A stretch of 64,000 nt of DNA from Micropruina sonneratiae. Its GTDB lineage: Bacteria; Actinomycetota; Actinomycetes; Propionibacteriales; Propionibacteriaceae. A model generated the notes under the pieces. It had not been told where the DNA came from. It saw only the letters and a list, made by a program, of their open reading frames with translations, and did no database searches. The stretch spans positions 346,337-410,336 of the forward strand of contig NZ_JAPDHX010000004.1 of assembly GCF_025972045.1 (NCBI RefSeq), written 5' to 3'. The translations under genes were made by a program, and so were the position numbers. This document shows, one piece after another, positions 29,158 through 37,960 of the stretch (position 1 is the stretch's first letter; every line of letters starts with the position of its first letter).

Positions 29158-29821
29158 CCTGGTGGCCGCCGACTGGGCGGAGGCGCTGCAACCAGTGGCG
29201 CCGCGGATCGCCGCGATGGGCGACTTCCTGCGCGGCGAGCTCGCCGCCGGCCGCGGCTACTTCCCGGCCGGGCAGAACGTGCTGCGGGCGTTCAGCCGGC
29301 CGCTGGCCGGCGTCCGGGTGCTGGTGGTGGGCCAGGACCCCTACCCGACCCCTGGACACGCGGTCGGGCTGTCGTTCTCGGTGGCGGCACAGGTGCGGCC
29401 GCTGCCGCGTTCGCTGGTGAACATCTACACCGAACTGCGCGACGACCTGGGCGTCGCGCCGGCCCCGCACGGCGACCTTTCGGCCTGGTTCGACCAGGGG
29501 GTGCTGCTGCTGAACAGGGTGCTCACCGTTCGGCCGGGCGCTCCCGGATCGCACCGCGGCAAGGGGTGGGAGGAGGTCACCCAGTGCGCCATCGAGGCCC
29601 TCGTCGCGCGGGGCGGTGCGCTGGTGGCGATCCTGTGGGGGCGCGACGCCCAGGGTCTGCGGCCCATGCTGGGCGACGTTCCGGTGATCGCCTCGGCGCA
29701 CCCCTCGCCGCTGTCGGCCCGTTCGGGCTTCTTCGGTTCGCGGCCGTTCAGCCGGACCAACGCCGCGCTGGCCACCCAAGGCGCCGAGCCCATCGACTGG
29801 GCGCTCCCGGCCGCGGCCTGA
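29138..29821 (+). CDS. ung: Uracil-DNA glycosylase (family 1)
   Basis: 227 residues. It removes uracil from DNA. The water-activating motif is [14 protein letters not shown] (about 65), the middle motif LLLNRVLTV, and the leucine-loop motif [11 protein letters not shown] near the C-terminus. Proline in place of the His of the E. coli GQDPYH motif occurs in other actinobacterial Ung proteins. It starts inside the MFS gene with GGAGG 5 nt upstream. Confidence 0.93.
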   Translation: MPKPLPDLVAADWAEALQPVAPRIAAMGDFLRGELAAGRGYFPAGQNVLRAFSRPLAGVRVLVVGQDPYPTPGHAVGLSFSVAAQVRPLPRSLVNIYTELRDDLGVAPAPHGDLSAWFDQGVLLLNRVLTVRPGAPGSHRGKGWEEVTQCAIEALVARGGALVAILWGRDAQGLRPMLGDVPVIASAHPSPLSARSGFFGSRPFSRTNAALATQGAEPIDWALPAAA

Positions 29822-29940
29822 CACCGCGACGCGGGCCGCACAGCCGCCCCACAGTTCTCAGCAAAGTCTCAAGGTGGCTGGTTTCGGCCGAACGCCTATG
29901 TAAGGGTGACCACACACATCACCCCCCGATGGAGATTGCG

Positions 29941-31443
29941 ATGACCCCCCTGCGCCGCGCTGCCCTGATCCCGCTGACCGCCCTGTGCAGTGTGAGTCTG
30001 CTGCTGGTTCCCGCCCCCGCCTCGGCCATCCCCGGCGGCACGGCCGTCCCGACGGCGACGGACGCCGCGCTGGCCGGCAAGCTCGGCACGGTGATGGCCG
30101 ACTCACGCGTGAAGAAGGCCACCGTGGGCGCCGTCGTCGTCGATGCGGCGACCAACCGCACCCAGTACCGGACGTCACCGAACACGGCGATCACCCCGGC
30201 GTCCAACATGAAACTGGTGGTCGCGGCGGCGGCGCTCGACATTCTGGGGGCGGACCGCACCTTTTCGACGGGGGTCTATGCGGCGTCCGAACCCTCCAGC
30301 AGCGGCACCGTGAAGCGGCTCTACCTGCGCGGCTTCGGCGACCCGACCCTGCAACGCTCCGACCTCGTCGCGCTGGCGAAGCAGGTCAAGGCGGCCGGGG
30401 TGAAGACCGTCACCGGCTCGGTGGTCGGCGACGGCACCTTCTACGACAACGACCGCTACAACGACTACTGGGATTCCCGCGACTACAACTGGTCCTACGC
30501 CCCGCAGATCTCGGCGCTCACGATGGCCCCGTCGTCGGCCCTGAAGGTCGGCACCATCCTGGTCAACTACGGGCCCGGATCGGCCAAGGGCAAGAAGGCC
30601 TCGTTGAGCGTCACCCCCGCCCTGGCCGACAGCTTCGTGAAACTGGTCAACAAGACCACCACCGGCAAGGCGGGCAGCAGTTCGTGGATCAGCGTGCGGC
30701 GCACCTCCGGCACCAACACGCTCACCGTCACCGGGTCGATCGCACTCAAGCGCAGCAAGGGCAGCACCACGGTGACGATCAACAACCCGGCCGCCTACGT
30801 CGCCCACGTGTTCACCCGGGAACTGCGAGCACTGGGCGTCGCCGTCAAGGGTTCGCCGATCACCGGTGCGACGCCGTCCAAGCGGGTCAAGCTGGCCGGC
30901 GACACCTCGGCGCCGCTGAGCACCGTGGTGAAGTACCTGCTGAAGCCGTCGAACAACGGCATCGCCGAGCACCTGATCAAGTGGCTCGGACGCCGGGAGG
31001 GGACTGCGGGCACCTGGAAGGCCGGCGCCTCCCGGGTGCTGCGCTGGCTGAAGGGCACCCAGTCCGTGCCCGGTTCGGTGACGATCGTGGACGGCTCCGG
31101 GCTGGCGCACCGCAACAAGCTGACGGCGCGGGTCGTCGTGCGGTTGCTGCAGTACGCCCGCGAACAGGTCTGGTTCGGCACCTTCTACAACGCGTTGCCG
31201 GTGGCCGGCAACGCCGACCCGGCCGTCGGCGGCACCCTGACCGACCGCATGGTCGGCACCGCCGCGCAGAACAACCTGCGCGCCAAGACCGGCACCCTGT
31301 CGGGGGTCACCGCTCTCAGCGGCTACGTGACCGGCCGCAACGGACGCCTGTACATCTTTTCGCTGCTGGGTCGGTACTCGGGCAGCACCCCGCGTCCGGT
31401 GTTCGACAAGTTCGGCGCCACGTTGGCGGCCTGGAAGGGCTGA
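29941..31443 (+). CDS. dacB: D-alanyl-D-alanine carboxypeptidase/endopeptidase (PBP4, DacB)
   Basis: 500-residue secreted peptidase of the S13 family. A signal peptide is predicted to be cut after residue 29 (PAPASA-I). The catalytic SxxK is SNMK (Ser 88, Lys 91), SxN is in KPSNNGIAEHL, and KTG is in AKTGTLSG. It trims peptidoglycan stem peptides outside the membrane. GGAG precedes the ATG at 29941. A -10-like TATGTAAGGGT lies upstream. Confidence 0.93.
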   Translation: MTPLRRAALIPLTALCSVSLLLVPAPASAIPGGTAVPTATDAALAGKLGTVMADSRVKKATVGAVVVDAATNRTQYRTSPNTAITPASNMKLVVAAAALDILGADRTFSTGVYAASEPSSSGTVKRLYLRGFGDPTLQRSDLVALAKQVKAAGVKTVTGSVVGDGTFYDNDRYNDYWDSRDYNWSYAPQISALTMAPSSALKVGTILVNYGPGSAKGKKASLSVTPALADSFVKLVNKTTTGKAGSSSWISVRRTSGTNTLTVTGSIALKRSKGSTTVTINNPAAYVAHVFTRELRALGVAVKGSPITGATPSKRVKLAGDTSAPLSTVVKYLLKPSNNGIAEHLIKWLGRREGTAGTWKAGASRVLRWLKGTQSVPGSVTIVDGSGLAHRNKLTARVVVRLLQYAREQVWFGTFYNALPVAGNADPAVGGTLTDRMVGTAAQNNLRAKTGTLSGVTALSGYVTGRNGRLYIFSLLGRYSGSTPRPVFDKFGATLAAWKG

Positions 31444-31514
31444 CCCGGGGGCGGCCCGGCGCCGCTCGCGGAATGCGGCAGCGGCACCCGTGGTTGCACA
31501 GCTCAGGAGGCAAC

Positions 31515-32150
31515 ATGCTGTTCACCAAACCGACCATGGTCGATCCCCGGGTGGCCCTGCGCGGCCGCGAGACACCGGTGCTGAGCCACCCGTTCTTCCA
31601 TCGGGTCTTCGGCCACCCCGTCGACCGGGTGCCCGAGGGGGCCGAGGTGGCCTACCTCGGTCTCGGCTGCTTCTGGGGCGCCGAGAAGCTGTACTGGAAC
31701 ACCCCCGGCGTGCTGAACACGGCGGTGGGCTACGCCGGCGGCTACACGCCGAACCCCAGCTATGAGGAGGCCTGCTCGGGGCGCACCGGGCACGCCGAGG
31801 TCGTGAAGGTCGTCTACGACCCGAAGAAGCTGTCCTACGAGGACGTCCTGGCGGTGTTCTTCGAGAACCACGACCCGACCCAGGGCTTCCGGCAGGGCAA
31901 CGACCGCGGCACCCAGTACCGGTCGGGCATCTACACCCTCGACGACGACCAGGCGCAGCGGGCGGTCGCCGTCCGTGACGCCGTGCAACCGCGGTTCACC
32001 CAGGCCGGGTACGGGCCGATCACCACCGAGATCGCGCCGCTGGGCGAGTTCTACTACGCCGAGGACTACCACCAGCAGTACCTGGAGGCGAATCCGCGCG
32101 GGTACTGCCCGATCCACGCCACGGGCGTGACCTGCAACCCGGGCGCCTGA
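31515..32150 (+). CDS. msrA: Peptide-methionine (S)-S-oxide reductase
   Basis: 211 residues. The catalytic Cys 52 is in LGLGCFWGAEK; the resolving Cys 198 and Cys 207 lie in YCPIHATGVTC near the C-terminus. The start has AGGAGG 4 nt upstream. It repairs oxidised methionine with electrons from thioredoxin. It is monocistronic, bounded by a strong terminator. Confidence 0.95.
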   Translation: MLFTKPTMVDPRVALRGRETPVLSHPFFHRVFGHPVDRVPEGAEVAYLGLGCFWGAEKLYWNTPGVLNTAVGYAGGYTPNPSYEEACSGRTGHAEVVKVVYDPKKLSYEDVLAVFFENHDPTQGFRQGNDRGTQYRSGIYTLDDDQAQRAVAVRDAVQPRFTQAGYGPITTEIAPLGEFYYAEDYHQQYLEANPRGYCPIHATGVTCNPGA

Positions 32151-32170
32151 CGGGTCTCCCCCGCTCTGAT

Positions 32171-32206
32171 GAGGGTGCGCAGCGACGTCGGTCGCTGCGC
32201 ACCCTC
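32171..32206 (+). terminator. Perfect 16-bp hairpin terminator after msrA
   Basis: GAGGGTGCGCAGCGAC (32171-32186) pairs perfectly with 32191-32206 around loop GTCG, 20 nt after the msrA stop. No T tract follows, as is common in high-GC actinobacteria. Confidence 0.8.
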
Positions 32207-32312
32207 GTCTGCGCTCGTCACTGTCGCGTTGCAACCGAAAGGCATCGACCTGACCCCCGTCACGACTCCCGAGATCCCGTGCGGACCGGTGCGGCGGGCG
32301 GATACTCGGCGC

Positions 32313-33377
32313 ATGACCCTGTCGCGCCGTGCCCTGCTGGCGGGTGCGGCGCTGGCCGGGTTGGCGCAGGCCGGCTGTGCGGCGTCCGAGCAGTGGCGTG
32401 AGGTGCACCTGGACGCCGAACCGCAGGCCCTCACGACCCTGGCCGGCGGGCTGCTGGTCGGCACGGCCGGCCTCGGTCTGCAGGCCCCGGACGGTCCGAT
32501 CGGGGTGCGCCCGGTCACCGGCTACGGACGCGAGGCGGGCTGGCTGTCGCTCGCGGCGTGGGGCGACCGGCTGGCCGCCGTCGGGGTGACCCGGGGCGGG
32601 GCACACGGGAATGCCCGCTGGTCGGTGTTCGGCGGCGACCGCAGCGGCGGCGTCGAGGAGTGGGAACAGCCGTTCGACGTCTTCCACGGCTGGGGCGCCG
32701 GGCAGCTGATTGGAGTCGCCTTCGCCGGTGACCGGCCGACGATCGTCGGGTCGTGGCAGAGCGAAGCCGCCGGCAACGATCCGAGCATCTGGCTGCTGGA
32801 CAGGCAGCGCTGGCGGCGGCGCTCCTCGACCGGCACCGCACTGGCGTCGACGCGTGTCGCGATGGGCCAGGCCCACGCCGTGGCGGGCGGGGACCGGTTG
32901 ATGGTCGTCGGCCAGCTCATCGACCTGGAACCGCTACGCACCCGGGCCGTGGCCTGGACGGCGACCGACCCGGCCGCCGACTGGTCACGCATCGACCTGC
33001 CCGCGGCCGGCTCGACCGTCACCGCGCAATCGGTGGCCGCCTTCGAGGGGGGCTGGCTGGTCGGCGGCGTGGACGACGACCGGGTGATCGCATGGACGAT
33101 CGGCCCCGACCTTGCCGTCTCGACCCTCGACCTGCCGGGCTCTCTCGCCTCGCGTCCGGCCGATGGCCGGCCCGTCGAGCAGGTGCGGGTGGCGGCGTCC
33201 GCCGGCGGGTTGCTGCTGGGCGCCGGCGACGGCGAGACGGTGCGCACCGGGTCCGGTCGGGCGGGTTCTTGGCGCGAGAGGACCGCGCCCGGCACCGATC
33301 CGGTCACCGCGGCGTGGGCGGCCACGCCGGCGCTGATCACGGCCGGTTCGGGGCAGCGGCTGTTCCAACTATCCTGA
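32313..33377 (+). CDS. Hypothetical exported beta-propeller-like protein
   Basis: 354 residues. The N-terminus MTLSRRALLAGAALAG resembles a twin-arginine signal, and a Cys follows at about 22 (AQAGC), though the -3 residue is not a typical lipobox one. The remainder shows repeated G-W/L and VAG segments spaced about 45-60 residues apart, as in beta-propellers, with no catalytic motif I recognise. The ATG at 32313 has GATACT and 6 nt upstream. Function unknown. Confidence 0.7.
   Translation: MTLSRRALLAGAALAGLAQAGCAASEQWREVHLDAEPQALTTLAGGLLVGTAGLGLQAPDGPIGVRPVTGYGREAGWLSLAAWGDRLAAVGVTRGGAHGNARWSVFGGDRSGGVEEWEQPFDVFHGWGAGQLIGVAFAGDRPTIVGSWQSEAAGNDPSIWLLDRQRWRRRSSTGTALASTRVAMGQAHAVAGGDRLMVVGQLIDLEPLRTRAVAWTATDPAADWSRIDLPAAGSTVTAQSVAAFEGGWLVGGVDDDRVIAWTIGPDLAVSTLDLPGSLASRPADGRPVEQVRVAASAGGLLLGAGDGETVRTGSGRAGSWRERTAPGTDPVTAAWAATPALITAGSGQRLFQLS
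33370..33375 (+). promoter_or_regulatory. Leaderless -10 box before the 131-aa gene
   Basis: TATCCT, overlapping the end of the upstream gene, then 7 nt, then the ATG at 33383. Confidence 0.5.
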
Positions 33378-33382
33378 CCGGC

Positions 33383-33778
33383 ATGATCGACGCCGACCTC
33401 GCCACCCGGTTGCGCACCGCCGGCCTGCCCTGGCGTCCGAGCGATGGGGACCGGTTCACCATCCCCGGCGGCGAGCTGGCCGAGGACGTGTTCGTCGTGG
33501 CCGAGATGGTCATTCAGGTGCAGGAGGTGCCGGGCGGGGCGAGCGTGTTCAAGTTCAACGGCACCACCGAGTGGGCGCTGGACTCGATCGACTCGCGCCG
33601 GGTGCTGTGGCTGCCCCGCGAGGAGCAGCTGCGCGAGGCCCTCGGCGAGCGGTTCGACGCGCTGGCCGCCGTGCCGGGCGGCTACGCGGTGACGTTGACC
33701 GACGGCAGCCGACATCTCGACATCGACGCCGAGCGGGCCTACGCGCGGGCCGTGCTGCACACCCTGGAGGCGACGTGA
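33383..33778 (+). CDS. Small hypothetical protein of the actinobacterial family mislabelled CpaE
   Basis: 131 residues, no signal or membrane segment. It has the family pattern DLATRLRTAGLPW, VFVVAEMVIQV, FNGTTEWALDSI and LWLPREEQLREALG. Databases often label it pilus assembly protein CpaE, but it has no ATPase motif and no pilus genes nearby, so that name should not be trusted. Its stop overlaps the start of the next gene (GTGA). Role unknown. Confidence 0.72.
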   Translation: MIDADLATRLRTAGLPWRPSDGDRFTIPGGELAEDVFVVAEMVIQVQEVPGGASVFKFNGTTEWALDSIDSRRVLWLPREEQLREALGERFDALAAVPGGYAVTLTDGSRHLDIDAERAYARAVLHTLEAT

Positions 33779-34476
33779 CGGTGATGATCGGGCACCGCTT
33801 CCGCGGCCCCGACACCTCCGGCAACGGCGGCTACAGCGCCGGTGCGGTCGCGGCCGCGCTGGGATCGCCGTGCGGGCCGACCGAGGTCACCCTGCTCAGC
33901 CCCCCGCCACTGGACGTCGCACTGGCTGTCGCCCGCGACGGTGACGCGATCACCGTGAGCCACGGTGCCACGACGGTTGCGACCGCCAGGCCGGCGTCGC
34001 TGCGGATGGCCGTCCCCGAGCCGCCGTCGTTCGCGCAAGCCGAGCGGGCGGCGTCCGGCTGCCCCTGGCTGGTGGATCACCCCTACCCGCAGTGCTTCGT
34101 ATGCGGCACCGAACGCCCGGACGGCCTGCACATCTTTCCCGGGCCGGTGGCCGGACGCCGCCTCGCCGCGGCGCCCTGGGTGCCGGACGCCACGGTCTGC
34201 CACGACGGCGTGGTTCGATCGGAGATCGTGTGGGCCAGCGTCGACTGTCCCTCGCTGTTCGGCTACGGCTGCTTCGCCAGCTGGGACGGCCTGATGCTGC
34301 TGGGCCGCTTCACCGCGCAGGTCCACCGAGCACCCGACCAGGGCGAGCGCTGTGTGCTGACCGGCTGGTCGTTCGGACGCGACGGCCGCAAGTACGACAC
34401 CGCCGCGGCGCTGCACACCGCCGACGGCGAGCTGCTGGCGCTCAGCCGGGCGCTCTGGATCACCCTGAAGAAGTAG
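33775..34476 (+). CDS. Hotdog-fold thioesterase-like protein
   Basis: 233 residues. Similar to actinobacterial proteins assigned to the thioesterase superfamily. A central CPWLVDHPYPQCFVCGTERP segment and the later hotdog-like strands RFTAQVHRAP and LTGWSFGRDGRK are visible. The two Cys in CFVCG are notable and may bind metal. The GTG at 33775 overlaps the previous stop. An acyl-CoA substrate is likely for the fold but not shown. Confidence 0.65.
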   Translation: MTVMIGHRFRGPDTSGNGGYSAGAVAAALGSPCGPTEVTLLSPPPLDVALAVARDGDAITVSHGATTVATARPASLRMAVPEPPSFAQAERAASGCPWLVDHPYPQCFVCGTERPDGLHIFPGPVAGRRLAAAPWVPDATVCHDGVVRSEIVWASVDCPSLFGYGCFASWDGLMLLGRFTAQVHRAPDQGERCVLTGWSFGRDGRKYDTAAALHTADGELLALSRALWITLKK

Positions 34477-34495
34477 CTGGACCCTGACGCCCGAC

Positions 34496-34501
34496 TAGGG
34501 T
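34496..34501 (+). promoter_or_regulatory. Leaderless -10 box before the CoA-binding protein gene
   Basis: TAGGGT, then 6 nt, then the ATG at 34508. Confidence 0.5.
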
Positions 34502-34507
34502 GGCCGG

Positions 34508-34942
34508 ATGACCACCGACCACACCGCCACCAGGCTCGAATGGCAGCAGCAGGACGTCATCGACCACTTCCTCGACGAGGCCCGGACGTGGGCGGTGGTG
34601 GGGCTGTCCGGCGATCCCGAGCGCACCGCCTACACCATCGCCGAACTGCTGCAGAGCCGGGGCAAGCGCATCGTGCCGATCCACCCACGGGCGCCCCAGG
34701 TGCTCGGTGAGCAGGGCTACGCGAGCCTGGCCGACGTGCCGTTCCACATCGACGTCGTCGACGTGTTCCGTCGCTCGGACGCCGCGGGGCGCTACGTCGA
34801 CGAGGCGATCGAGGTGGGCGCCGGTGGGGTGTGGTTCCAGCTCGGCGTCATCGACCACGACGCCTTCACCCGCGCCCGTGACGCGGGGGTGCCGATGGTG
34901 ATGGACACCTGTCCCGCCATCGAGTGGCGGCGCCGCGGCTGA
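34508..34942 (+). CDS. CoA-binding domain protein (YccU family)
   Basis: 144-residue Rossmann-like CoA-binding protein. The family segments WAVVGLSGDPERTAYTIAEL, RIVPIHPRA, VDVFRRSD and GGVWFQLGV are all present, as is the C-terminal MDTCPAIEW. No catalytic role is established for the family. It has its own leaderless-type promoter. Confidence 0.85.
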   Translation: MTTDHTATRLEWQQQDVIDHFLDEARTWAVVGLSGDPERTAYTIAELLQSRGKRIVPIHPRAPQVLGEQGYASLADVPFHIDVVDVFRRSDAAGRYVDEAIEVGAGGVWFQLGVIDHDAFTRARDAGVPMVMDTCPAIEWRRRG

Positions 34943-35018
34943 CGATGGACGACGAGACCGCCGCCACGGTGGTGGTGTTCCACACCGCGGTGACGATGTC
35001 CGAGGTTGCCGTCGACGG

Positions 35019-36077
35019 TCAGCGGCCGGCCACGACCGGTTCCGGCTGCGCGCCACCGGCCGTCCGCACTGCGGGCTGTGCGAACACGAGCGAGCGTTGC
35101 ACCTGGTAGCTGGCCAGGAACAGGGCAACCTCGACCAGAAGCTTGGCCACGACCAGCGCCACACCGGCCGCGGTCAAGACCGACAACAGCCCGTAGTTGG
35201 CCAGCAGCAGCACCGCCGCCAGGGCGTAGTACCGCCCCAGCGACCGTCGCAGACCACCGCGGGAACGGAACACCATTCGCCGGTTGGCCATGAAGTTCAC
35301 CAGCGAGCTGAGGGCCCGGGCGCCGACCACCGCGACCAGCAGGCTGCCGGTCAGCGCGTTGATCAGCAGCAGCGCCACCACGTCGATGCCGAAGGCGATC
35401 AGCGACGACGCCGAAAAGGCCAGCAACGGCAGGTAGATTCGCACCGAGTCGGCGACCGGCCGGAAATGCGAGGACGCGTTGCCGGCCAGGTACACGGTCT
35501 CGATCGGCACCTCCTCGACCGTCCAGCCGGCACCCCTGGCCCGAAGCAGCAGGTTCAGCTCGTACTCGAACCGGTCGCCGGGCACGCCCGCCAGCCAGTC
35601 CAGGGCCGCGGCCGGGTAGCCGCGCAGCCCGGTCTGGGTGTCGCTCACCCGCACTCCGGTGGCCGCCCGGAACGCCCAGCGGGTGATGGCGTTGCCAACC
35701 CGGCTGCGCACCGGCACCGGGCCGGCGAAGGCGCGGACGCCGAGCACCATCGCACCCGGCCGGATGGCGCGGGCCACCGCCAGGATGTCGTCGGGGCGGT
35801 GCTGGCCGTCGGAGTCGGCGCACACCACGTCGGCGTCCGGGTAGTGGTCGGCGACGTGTACGAAGCCGTACTTGAGGGCGGCGCCCTTGCCGCGGTTGCG
35901 GGTGAAACCGATCACGTCCGCGCCCATCGCGGACGCTTCGGCGAAGATCGGCGCGTAGTCGGCGCCGCTGCCGTCGTCGACCACCACCACGTCGAGTTCG
36001 GGGGCCCGCTCAGCGAGGTCGCGCAGCAATAGCAGCAGCGTGCGGTTCGGCTGGTAGGCGGGAATCAGGACGACCAT
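35019..36077 (-). CDS. GT2 glycosyltransferase fused to GtrA-like membrane domain
   Basis: 352 residues. The N-terminal 220 residues form a GT-A glycosyltransferase of family 2 (IPAYQPNRTLL, VVVDDGSGADY, metal-binding ADSDGQH). Residues 230-340 contain four hydrophobic segments of the GtrA type, with NFMANRRMVFRS. Such fusions probably make or flip polyprenyl-phosphate-linked sugars. It starts 3 nt after the phosphodiester glycosidase gene stop, pointing to one operon for cell-surface polysaccharide work. Confidence 0.88.
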   Translation of the reverse strand: MVVLIPAYQPNRTLLLLLRDLAERAPELDVVVVDDGSGADYAPIFAEASAMGADVIGFTRNRGKGAALKYGFVHVADHYPDADVVCADSDGQHRPDDILAVARAIRPGAMVLGVRAFAGPVPVRSRVGNAITRWAFRAATGVRVSDTQTGLRGYPAAALDWLAGVPGDRFEYELNLLLRARGAGWTVEEVPIETVYLAGNASSHFRPVADSVRIYLPLLAFSASSLIAFGIDVVALLLINALTGSLLVAVVGARALSSLVNFMANRRMVFRSRGGLRRSLGRYYALAAVLLLANYGLLSVLTAAGVALVVAKLLVEVALFLASYQVQRSLVFAQPAVRTAGGAQPEPVVAGR

Positions 36078-36080
36078 TGC

Positions 36081-37001
36081 TCAGCCCGCCACGTAGAGGA
36101 TGTCGGAGGTGCCGCGTTCCCTGCCCCGGCCGAGCGGGTCGTTGACCAGTTCGTCGTTGAAGACCATCGCCGACGACCCGCCGCCGTCGAGGTTGTAGGC
36201 GACGGTCGCGTGCCGGTCGAGGAACACCTGGGCGAGTTCCGGCATGGTCATGCCGCGGCTGTAGCCGGTGCTGCGGCCGTCGACGACGATCCACAGGTAG
36301 TGACCGGCTTCGACCATGCCGACGGCGGTGCGCGGCTGGGTGCCCTGAATGGAGTGGTTGCCGAAGTTGGTGTCGATCTCGATCGAGTCGATGCCGTCGA
36401 TCACCTCGCCGTCGCGGATCAGGCCCGGCCCGAACGACAAGGTCTGCCAGGCACCGGCGTCGATCAGTTCCTGGGCGGTGGTGGTGGTCTCGTCGTAGAG
36501 CCGCATCGAGCCGTCCCGGGAGAGCACCAGGCCCTGCCGGGCCCCCTCGTCGCGGTAGGCGACGCCGTTGCGGATCACGATCCCGGTGTCGCGGAAACCG
36601 TAGTAGTCACCGTTGACGGCGAGCACGGCGTGCTTGCCGGCGGCGATGTCGGAGGGGTTCTCGATGATGTTGGTCCCGAAGGAGTCCTTGGCGAACGCCG
36701 ACCGGATCAGCGAGCTGTCGCTGGTGGTGATGTCGGCCACGAAGTAGGTGATGGCGTCCGACCCCGACCTGGTGGAGACCTTCTCGATGGTCAGCGAGGT
36801 GGCGGCACTCGTGTAGGACTCGTCGGTGAAGGTCCCGGTCGGTTCGGCCGTTGCGGTGTCGCCGGTGACGGTCTGGTCGACGTGCTCGATCACGTACCGG
36901 TTGAGCGCCCAGGCGGTCGTGCCGCTCAGGCCGGCCAGGCCGGCGGCGCCACCGAGCAGCAACCGTCGACTGACCCTGGACGTCAGCCCCGCATCGTTCA
37001 T
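36081..37001 (-). CDS. Phosphodiester glycosidase family (NAGPA-domain) protein
   Basis: 306 residues. An N-terminal signal or anchor (VSRRLLLGGAAGLAGLSG) leads to an extracytoplasmic NAGPA domain: HAVLAVNGDYYGFRDTG, RTAVGMVEAG, and the terminal DGGGSSAMV and GRGRERGTSD. Members hydrolyse GlcNAc-phosphodiesters or act in exopolysaccharide metabolism. It is co-transcribed with the GT2-GtrA gene. The twin Arg in SRRLLLGG could also mark Tat export. Confidence 0.85.
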   Translation of the reverse strand: MNDAGLTSRVSRRLLLGGAAGLAGLSGTTAWALNRYVIEHVDQTVTGDTATAEPTGTFTDESYTSAATSLTIEKVSTRSGSDAITYFVADITTSDSSLIRSAFAKDSFGTNIIENPSDIAAGKHAVLAVNGDYYGFRDTGIVIRNGVAYRDEGARQGLVLSRDGSMRLYDETTTTAQELIDAGAWQTLSFGPGLIRDGEVIDGIDSIEIDTNFGNHSIQGTQPRTAVGMVEAGHYLWIVVDGRSTGYSRGMTMPELAQVFLDRHATVAYNLDGGGSSAMVFNDELVNDPLGRGRERGTSDILYVAG

Positions 37002-37131
37002 GCCTTCCGTTGTACGGCTCGGATCTGTGGGCCTTCTATGACCTCGTTGGGTCGCCGCTGGGCATCGCTGCGGCGACCGCCCCGACCCCCGGGCGCCGGC
37101 TGGCGGTCGTGGCAGGCCGGACGCCGCGGCG

Positions 37132-37137
37132 TAGGGT
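37132..37137 (+). promoter_or_regulatory. Leaderless -10 box before the DUF2277 gene
   Basis: TAGGGT, then 7 nt, then the ATG at 37145. Confidence 0.5.
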
Positions 37138-37144
37138 GTGCGCC

Positions 37145-37420
37145 ATGTGCCGCAACATTCGCCCCCTGAACAACTTCGAGCCGCCGGCCAGCAGTGACGA
37201 GGTCCGCGCCGCCGCCCTGCAGTACGTCCGCAAGGTGTCGGGCACGACCAAGCCGTCCAAGGCCAACGAACAGTACTTCTACGAAGCGGTCGACGAGATC
37301 GCCCACCTCACCCAGCACCTGATCGAGCACCTGACCACGACGGCCCCGCCGAAGAACCGGGAGACCGAGGCGGCCAAGGCGAAGGCCCGCTCGGCCGCCC
37401 GCTTCGCCAACGCCGGCTGA
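37145..37420 (+). CDS. DUF2277 family protein
   Basis: 91 residues. The start MCRNIRPLNNFEPPA and VRAAALQYVRKVSG are diagnostic for DUF2277. A basic, Ala-rich tail follows. No function is known. Cys 2 and Arg 3 are family-conserved. It is a single gene ending before a strong terminator. Confidence 0.88.
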   Translation: MCRNIRPLNNFEPPASSDEVRAAALQYVRKVSGTTKPSKANEQYFYEAVDEIAHLTQHLIEHLTTTAPPKNRETEAAKAKARSAARFANAG

Positions 37421-37503
37421 CTCCTGCAGGGTGGGGCCACGCTCGACCGGTGGAGACCTCGTGGTCTCGACACGCTCCCTCGGCGGAGCCGTTCACAAGC
37501 GGC

Positions 37504-37533
37504 GCGGGGCCCCACCCTCAGGTGGGGCCCCGC
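37504..37533. terminator. 13-bp GC hairpin between convergent genes
   Basis: GCGGGGCCCCACC (37504-37516) pairs with 37521-37533 around CTCA. It serves the DUF2277 gene and the convergent SRPBCC gene. A smaller hairpin, GAGACC/GGTCTC, lies at 37454-37469. Confidence 0.8.
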
Positions 37534-37546
37534 CCGATGCCTGCGA

Positions 37547-37960
37547 TCAGTTCGCGGCGGCGATCCTGTCCAGCGCCTGTTCCCAGTGCTGGGTGATGGC
37601 CGCGACGTCCAGTCCGTCCGGGATGTTCTCGTGCCGGATCTCCAGCACGGTGGAGTCGTCGGACTCCTTCACCAGGTGCAGGTCGACCAGCGACTTGGGC
37701 GCGTCGGAATCGGCGTGCCAGCTGAACCGGATCTGCTCCAGCGGGTGGTAGCTGCGCACCACGCCGAACGTGCCGTCGGCTGACTGCCAGCTGTCGCCCT
37801 TGTCGCCCAGAACGCCGCCCTCGCCGAGCAGCGCTTCGGAGCCGGCGGGCGTGGCGAGCAGTCGCCACACTTCCTTGACTGGCTGGGACACCGACCGCTG
37901 CACGACAACGGTGGTGTCCCGGGACGCCTCGAGCAGGTCGCTCGCGCTCTGATCTGTCAT
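37547..37960 (-). CDS. SRPBCC-family (polyketide cyclase/AHSA1-like) protein
   Basis: 137 residues with the START-like SRPBCC fold pattern: VVQRSVSQPVKEVWRLLATP near the N-terminus and HWEQALDRIAAA in the closing helix. These domains bind hydrophobic ligands or act in stress. The ATG at 37960 has GAGG 5 nt upstream; a longer start to 38404 would cross a non-coding-like region. No partner gene nearby. Confidence 0.8.
   Translation of the reverse strand: MTDQSASDLLEASRDTTVVVQRSVSQPVKEVWRLLATPAGSEALLGEGGVLGDKGDSWQSADGTFGVVRSYHPLEQIRFSWHADSDAPKSLVDLHLVKESDDSTVLEIRHENIPDGLDVAAITQHWEQALDRIAAAN

Noticed and set aside
33383..33778. Pilus assembly protein CpaE
   Set aside because: No Walker motif or receiver domain and no pilus genes nearby; described as hypothetical.
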